This document shows positions 5,198-8,743 of a DNA stretch of 8,743 nt, in pieces. Position numbers and translations under genes: made by a program. Each line of letters opens with the position of its first letter. Position 1 is the first letter of the stretch. This DNA is from PWPR01 sp964497955 (GTDB taxonomy: Bacteria; Bacillota; UBA994; PWPR01): the NCBI GenBank assembly GCA_964497955.1, contig CAZCFQ010000087.1:1-8743 (forward strand), in the 5' to 3' direction. The notes beneath the pieces were generated by a model that saw only the letters and a list, made by a program, of their open reading frames with translations, ran no database searches and had not been told where the DNA came from.

Positions 5198-5962
5198 TTA
5201 TATATAGTATTCCATCAAGAATGCTTTATCTGTATCATATTTTAGTAAATGCGAACCAACTTGTTTAACTTCTTTAAAACCTAAATCTTCAAAAAGATGA
5301 TTAGGTCCATTAGGATAAGGCTCTTTTAGACCACTAATCACACTTATTTTGCTAAAGCCCTTTTCTTTTGCAAACTGCTTTAGTTTATCAATTAACAAAT
5401 ATCTATAATCTTTGTCAATAGCTGGATTGTTATAAACACAAGTTATAAACAAAGCATCTTTATTCTTTTTTACACATTTATAAGGAATAAAGTCCTGCCT
5501 TAAAAACTCTAAAGCAGCTACTGCTTTTTCATTATGATATGCTATATAGCCAAAATTGTTAAAAGTATTTTTTGCAAAATTCTTATACCAGCTCAACTTT
5601 TCACAGCTATCCACTTTTTCTGGTAAACAAATCGATGAGCCATCTTCTATATTCTCATTTATAGGCTTAATGCAAGCAGTTTTAGCTACTTCTTTTTTAA
5701 TATAAGGTGATCCACCTTTAATAGGTTTTTTTGTTTTATAAACTTGTTCTAATTGATCTATGCTTCCTGGGTAGACAATAGTAAAATCATCAACAACAAT
5801 GTTGCCTGGCAAATATAAGTCATTTGGGATATTATCATTATTTGTCATATCTATTTCTTGATACTCATATCCTAATCTTTTCGCTAATCCTTTTGCTCCT
5901 AAACCCATATATTTGTATCCGTAACATTGTGGGCCAAAATAATAATATTTAATTTTTTTCAT
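5198..5962 (-). CDS. Two-domain GNAT acetyltransferase with a thioredoxin-like N-terminal region
   Basis: 254-aa protein. Residues 1-78 show a beta-alpha pattern like a thioredoxin/glutaredoxin-type domain (KIKYYYFGPQC, then LAKRLGYEYQEIDM, then LPGNIVVDDFTIVYPG), but only one cysteine, Cys13, sits at the expected active site. Residues about 120-250 are GNAT-like: FGYIAYHNEKAVAALEF, ALFITCVYNNPAIDKDYRYL, LIDKLKQFAKEKGFSKISVI and HLFEDLGFKEV. The usual RxxGxG/A acetyl-CoA loop reads DYRYLLIDKL, so its glycines are missing and activity could be altered. The overall plan recalls Bacillus YoaP-type proteins, but I cannot assign a substrate. The gene starts 9 bases after the tetR stop with TAGGAGAG as ribosome binding site, so it is the second gene of the tetR operon and is probably induced together with the MATE pump. 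Confidence 0.8.
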   Translation of the reverse strand: MKKIKYYYFGPQCYGYKYMGLGAKGLAKRLGYEYQEIDMTNNDNIPNDLYLPGNIVVDDFTIVYPGSIDQLEQVYKTKKPIKGGSPYIKKEVAKTACIKPINENIEDGSSICLPEKVDSCEKLSWYKNFAKNTFNNFGYIAYHNEKAVAALEFLRQDFIPYKCVKKNKDALFITCVYNNPAIDKDYRYLLIDKLKQFAKEKGFSKISVISGLKEPYPNGPNHLFEDLGFKEVKQVGSHLLKYDTDKAFLMEYYI

Positions 5963-5971
5963 GACACTCTC

Positions 5972-6553
5972 CTAAATCAAAATCTTTTGCTTTATAGACT
6001 CTTCTACTTGCTTTCTTAAAATTTCAGCCAGTTTCTCTGGTGGAATATCTTTATCATTTCTAATCCACTCAATTAAAACTGAGATAGCTAAAGATGTCCT
6101 AATGGCTAAATAATAATTTTTATATTCTGTTATTACTCCCTTTTTAGGCTCAAATAAGTCAATTAGTTTCTCTATTGTTTTTGCTAAAGTTTGAAGCAAT
6201 AAATCAAAAGATCTGCTTTTTATTAATAATTCAATTACTTCACTATCTTCATACCAATATTCTAAAAAAGGTTTAATAAAATTAATAACTTTTCCTTCAC
6301 TTTCCAATCTGTTTTGATAATAGTCTATGACATAATCATATAGCCCTTGAAATGATTGATCTGCCGCCATTTGTAATACATCATGCAAATTATCAAAATT
6401 TCGATAAAACGTTGATCTAGCTACTTGTGCCTTTTCTACAACTTCTGTTACTGATATATTCTCAAAGTTTTTCCTTTCAATAACTTCAACTAAAGCTTGA
6501 TATATCATTCTCTGTGAAAGTTGGGCTCGTTTGTCTTCAATTTTACGATACAT
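5972..6553 (-). CDS. TetR/AcrR-family transcriptional repressor
   Basis: 193-aa regulator. The N-terminal TetR helix-turn-helix is clear at about residues 33-54 (ISVTEVVEKAQVARSTFYRN). It is preceded by helix 1 (LSQRMIYQALVEVIERKNF) and followed by an all-helical ligand-binding domain that is not diagnostic of a ligand. Length is usual for the family. The start ATG has an AGGAGGG ribosome binding site. The gene is divergent from a MATE efflux pump and upstream of a GNAT gene. A perfect palindrome between the divergent genes overlaps both promoters. The simplest reading is a local repressor of the pump and of its own operon, released by a toxic ligand; the ligand is unknown. Confidence 0.93.
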   Translation of the reverse strand: MYRKIEDKRAQLSQRMIYQALVEVIERKNFENISVTEVVEKAQVARSTFYRNFDNLHDVLQMAADQSFQGLYDYVIDYYQNRLESEGKVINFIKPFLEYWYEDSEVIELLIKSRSFDLLLQTLAKTIEKLIDLFEPKKGVITEYKNYYLAIRTSLAISVLIEWIRNDKDIPPEKLAEILRKQVEESIKQKILI

Positions 6554-6604
6554 TTGTAACCCTCCTGTCTTTTATTAAATAACCACATTGACTTCTTAGT
6601 TTTA

Positions 6605-6633
6605 ATTATATAGTATTACTTTTTAAGACACAA
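6605..6633 (-). promoter_or_regulatory. Promoter of the tetR-GNAT operon
   Basis: On the minus strand TTGTGT (6628-6633), a 17-base spacer and a perfect TATAAT (6605-6610). The -35 box is one half of the palindromic operator, so a bound repressor would block it. Confidence 0.75.
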
Positions 6634-6640
6634 TTGTGTC
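6627..6640. promoter_or_regulatory. TetR operator palindrome
   Basis: GACACAATTGTGTC is a perfect 14-bp inverted repeat in the intergenic space between the divergent tetR and MATE genes. TetR-family repressors bind such palindromes as dimers. Each half contains a TTGTGT -35-like box, one per strand, so a single bound dimer could repress both directions. Confidence 0.8.
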
Positions 6641-6663
6641 ATAAAACATTTTATAAATATTTT
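6634..6663 (+). promoter_or_regulatory. Probable promoter of the MATE efflux gene
   Basis: TTGTGT (6634-6639) lies in the right half of the operator. Candidate -10 boxes follow in an AT-rich stretch: TATTTT (6658-6663) after 18 bases or AATATT after 17. The -10 is weak, so only the -35/operator overlap is convincing. Confidence 0.5.
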
Positions 6664-6692
6664 ACAAATCAAACTTAGGAAGTGATACTTAC

Positions 6693-8060
6693 ATGGACAA
6701 AAGAATTGATACATTAAAAAACGCTCCTATACCAAAAGCAATTATAAAATTAGCTTTACCTGCCATAATAGGAATGATGGTTATGGCAATTTATAATATA
6801 GTTGATACTATGTTTGTTGCTTGGTTAGGAACTAATGCAACTGGTGCAACTCAAGTTGTCTATCCATTAATTACAATAACAGGAGCAGTTGGCTTAACTA
6901 TCGGTATTGGCGGCGGTTCATATATTTCTAGACTACTAGGAAAAAATGAGAGTAAAAAAGCTAGTAGTGTAGTTTCAAGCTTATTCTTTTTATCATTTAT
7001 AATTGGATTAATCTTTAGTATTTTAGCTATGATATTTATAAAGCCTATTTTAACACTACTGGGAGCTTCAAGTTCAATTATGCCACTAGCTTATCAATAC
7101 GGATTTTTTATTCTTTTTGGAAGCACTTTTCAAATAATTAATATGACATTAAATAATTTATTAAGAGCAGAAGGCAGTGCTAAAAATTCAATGATAGGTA
7201 TGATGAGTGGTGCTTTACTTAATATAATCTTAGATCCTATTTTCATTTTTGGTTTAGGTTTAGGTATAAAAGGTGCAGCAATAGCTACATCAATATCTCA
7301 ACTGGTATCTACATTAGTTTTAGTTTATCAATATTTATCAAAACGCAGTGTATTAAGAATTAGTGTTAAAAATGTTGATATTAATAAAGAATTGTTTAGT
7401 GAAGTATTTAGGATAGGTACTCCTTCACTTTTTAGACAATTACTTGTTAGCGTCTCTTTAGCTTTAGTAAATAATGTAGCTATTAGTTATGGAGGGGAAT
7501 CTGGCATAGCTGGTGTAGGAATAGTTATGAGGACTATGATGATTGTAATGTTTGTCATCTTTGGTTTGGGGCAAGGTTTTCAACCTGTTGCTGGATATAA
7601 CTACGGTGCAAATAATAAAGAGCGTCTATTAGAGTCATTCAAGTTCACCCTTAAAATTAGCTTTCTAGTAGCTTTAAGTTTTAGTTTAGTATTTTTATTA
7701 GGTGGTAAATACATTTTCTCTATCTTTAGACCTACAGAAGAAGTTCTTAACATATCTTTGTCATTTATGAGATACTTTTTAGTTTCTTTAATGTTGATGA
7801 GTTTATCAAATGTAATAGCTACATATTATCAAGCAGTTGGTAAAGCTGGTCCTGCTTTTATATTATCCATTGCTAGACAAGGAATCTTTTTTATTCCAAC
7901 CCTTTTAATTTTACCATCTTTTATTGGTCTTAAGGGTTTGTTTATAGCTCAACCTTTATCTGATATAATTACCTTATCTGTTTCAGTAATATTGTTTTTA
8001 TATACTGAAAGAAAAACCTTTATCAAAAAGGAAAAAGATCTTGCATATCAAATTGATTAA
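6693..8060 (+). CDS. MATE-family multidrug efflux transporter
   Basis: 455-aa integral membrane protein with about twelve hydrophobic helices in two homologous halves, the usual size for MATE transporters, which export cationic drugs or metabolites in exchange for Na+ or H+. Signatures include LALPAIIGMMVMAIYNIVDT near the N-terminus, LLRAEGSAKNSM (156-167), DPIFIFGLGLGIKGAAIATS (181-200) and GQGFQPVAGYNYGA in the second half (293-306). The ribosome binding site is AGGAAGTG before the ATG. Transcription probably starts from the operator region shared with tetR and ends at the hairpin after 8064. It resembles the MepA/NorM-like group common in Firmicutes, but the substrate cannot be read from the sequence. 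Confidence 0.95.
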   Translation: MDKRIDTLKNAPIPKAIIKLALPAIIGMMVMAIYNIVDTMFVAWLGTNATGATQVVYPLITITGAVGLTIGIGGGSYISRLLGKNESKKASSVVSSLFFLSFIIGLIFSILAMIFIKPILTLLGASSSIMPLAYQYGFFILFGSTFQIINMTLNNLLRAEGSAKNSMIGMMSGALLNIILDPIFIFGLGLGIKGAAIATSISQLVSTLVLVYQYLSKRSVLRISVKNVDINKELFSEVFRIGTPSLFRQLLVSVSLALVNNVAISYGGESGIAGVGIVMRTMMIVMFVIFGLGQGFQPVAGYNYGANNKERLLESFKFTLKISFLVALSFSLVFLLGGKYIFSIFRPTEEVLNISLSFMRYFLVSLMLMSLSNVIATYYQAVGKAGPAFILSIARQGIFFIPTLLILPSFIGLKGLFIAQPLSDIITLSVSVILFLYTERKTFIKKEKDLAYQID

Positions 8061-8063
8061 AAT

Positions 8064-8093
8064 AAAAGACTACTATTACGGTAGTCTTTTTTT
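8064..8093 (+). terminator. Rho-independent terminator of the MATE gene
   Basis: AAAAGACTAC - TATTACG - GTAGTCTTTT, a 10-bp stem with a 7-base loop, followed by a run of seven T. It begins three bases after the MATE stop codon and isolates mgtE from upstream transcription. Confidence 0.92.
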
Positions 8094-8102
8094 CTTACCT
8101 AG

Positions 8103-8132
8103 TTTAAAATAGATATCTTTGTGTTGTATACT
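8103..8132 (+). promoter_or_regulatory. Tentative mgtE promoter
   Basis: TATACT (8127-8132) is a reasonable -10 box, about 35 bases before the mgtE start. The best -35 is the poor TTTAAA (8103-8108) at 18 bases. With a strong terminator just upstream, a promoter must lie in this 70-base gap unless there is read-through. Confidence 0.4.
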
Positions 8133-8166
8133 ATATAAGCAAACAAATATATGTGGAGGTGATTCC

Positions 8167-8743
8167 ATTGGGGAGTTACAGTTTGAACAAATAGAAAAGC
8201 AACTGATCAAATCAATAAAAGAAAAGAACTTTGCTAAAACAGCAAAAATATTGTCAGATTTAGCACCAGTAGAAGCAGCAGAATTATTAGGAGAATTAGT
8301 TGAAAACCCAACGGAAGGACTAATTATTTTTCGCCTCCTACCAAAAGATTTCTCAGCAGAAGTTTTTGCATTTTTAGAACCAGATCAACAAGAAAATGTT
8401 GCAACTGCTGTTAGTGATGAAGAGCTTATGGCTTTAGTAGATGAACTAGCTTTTGATGATAAAATTGACTTTATTGAAGAAATGCCAGCTAACTTAGTCA
8501 CGAAAATATTATCTTTTACAGAAGGTAGAGAAAGAAGTCTTGTTAATCAATTTCTGAACTATCCAGAAGATTCTGCTGGTAGTTTGATGACAATTGAATA
8601 CGTTGAATTACGTGAGAATATGACTGTTAAACAAGCATTAGCCCATGTCAGAGCCATTGGAGAAGAGATGGAGACTATTTATACACTTTTTGTAAAAGGA
8701 GCTAGTAGAAAGCTTGTAGGAGTTTTATCTCTTAGAGAGTTAG
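8167..8743 (+). CDS. mgtE: MgtE magnesium transporter, N-terminal part (cut by window end)
   Basis: The first 192 codons of an MgtE-type Mg2+ channel/transporter. The MgtE N domain (about residues 5-125) is a run of short helices (KQLIKSIKEKNFAKTAKILS, then APVEAAELL, FRLLPKDFSAEVFAFL, LAFDDKIDFIEEMPANLV). The hallmark PEDSAGSLMT follows at 133-142, and then the first CBS domain (LRENMTVKQALAHVRA to LVGVLSLREL) up to the edge. Membrane helices would follow outside the window. No in-frame ATG, GTG or TTG precedes the conserved first helix. ATT at 8167 stands seven bases after GGAGG and is the likely start. A missed base in the following GGGG run, which would make TTG the start, is the alternative. 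Too little leader exists for an M-box Mg2+ riboswitch. Confidence 0.9.
   Translation, partial: MGELQFEQIEKQLIKSIKEKNFAKTAKILSDLAPVEAAELLGELVENPTEGLIIFRLLPKDFSAEVFAFLEPDQQENVATAVSDEELMALVDELAFDDKIDFIEEMPANLVTKILSFTEGRERSLVNQFLNYPEDSAGSLMTIEYVELRENMTVKQALAHVRAIGEEMETIYTLFVKGASRKLVGVLSLREL

Noticed and set aside
8094..8166. M-box Mg2+ riboswitch before mgtE
   Set aside because: Only about 73 bases separate the MATE terminator from the mgtE start, too short for an M-box, and no M-box-like helices are visible.
1..8743. tRNA or rRNA genes, CRISPR arrays, insertion sequences or phage genes
   Set aside because: I saw no cloverleaf-like sequence, regularly spaced repeats, transposase or integrase motifs, or flanking direct repeats.

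Overview
The window is AT-rich and looks like the chromosome of a low-GC Firmicute. Supporting signs are strong AGGAGG-type ribosome binding sites, a SigI/RsgI sigma/anti-sigma pair, MerR- and TetR-family local regulators, and an MgtE-type Mg2+ transporter. Two genes can only be read through if UGA encodes selenocysteine (Sec), so the organism probably decodes Sec. An anaerobic or facultative clostridial or halanaerobial relative is plausible, but I cannot name a genus.

Layout: (1) 42-3075, minus strand: a GNAT acetyltransferase overlaps sigI, which overlaps rsgI by one base. RsgI has a cytoplasmic anti-sigma domain, one membrane helix, an Asn-Pro site of the type at which RsgI proteins self-cleave, and a long acidic disordered tail with PPGL repeats. 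(2) 3226-4619, minus strand: a three-gene operon in the order DsrE-like protein, peroxiredoxin-like selenoprotein, AhpD-like selenoprotein, closed by a strong terminator. (3) 4729-5163, plus strand: a divergent MerR-family regulator with four C-terminal cysteines; a dyad operator lies between it and the redox operon. (4) 5198-6553, minus strand: a TetR repressor followed by a two-domain GNAT protein. (5) 6693-8060, plus strand: a MATE efflux pump divergent from tetR. A perfect 14-bp palindrome holds the -35 boxes of both promoters. (6) 8167-8743, plus strand: the first 192 codons of mgtE, apparently starting at ATT and cut by the window end.

The main discovery is the redox operon. A naive ORF search breaks it into three short ORFs that look like pseudogenes. 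The UGA codons fall exactly on active-site cysteine positions: one in the AhpD-like protein (Cys-Gln-Tyr-Sec) and two in the peroxiredoxin (Sec-Ala-Ala-Sec, a UxxU motif). Each gene has a bacterial SECIS-like hairpin at a suitable distance. In the peroxiredoxin a single hairpin seems to serve both UGAs. None of the ten complete genes in the window uses UGA as its stop.

A reasonable model, which is inference, is that the MerR protein senses a thiol-reactive, oxidative or metal signal through its cysteines. It would then activate an operon for a Sec-based peroxide-reducing pair plus a DsrE-like thiol/sulfur carrier. The TetR/GNAT/MATE block looks like an independent xenobiotic-response module.
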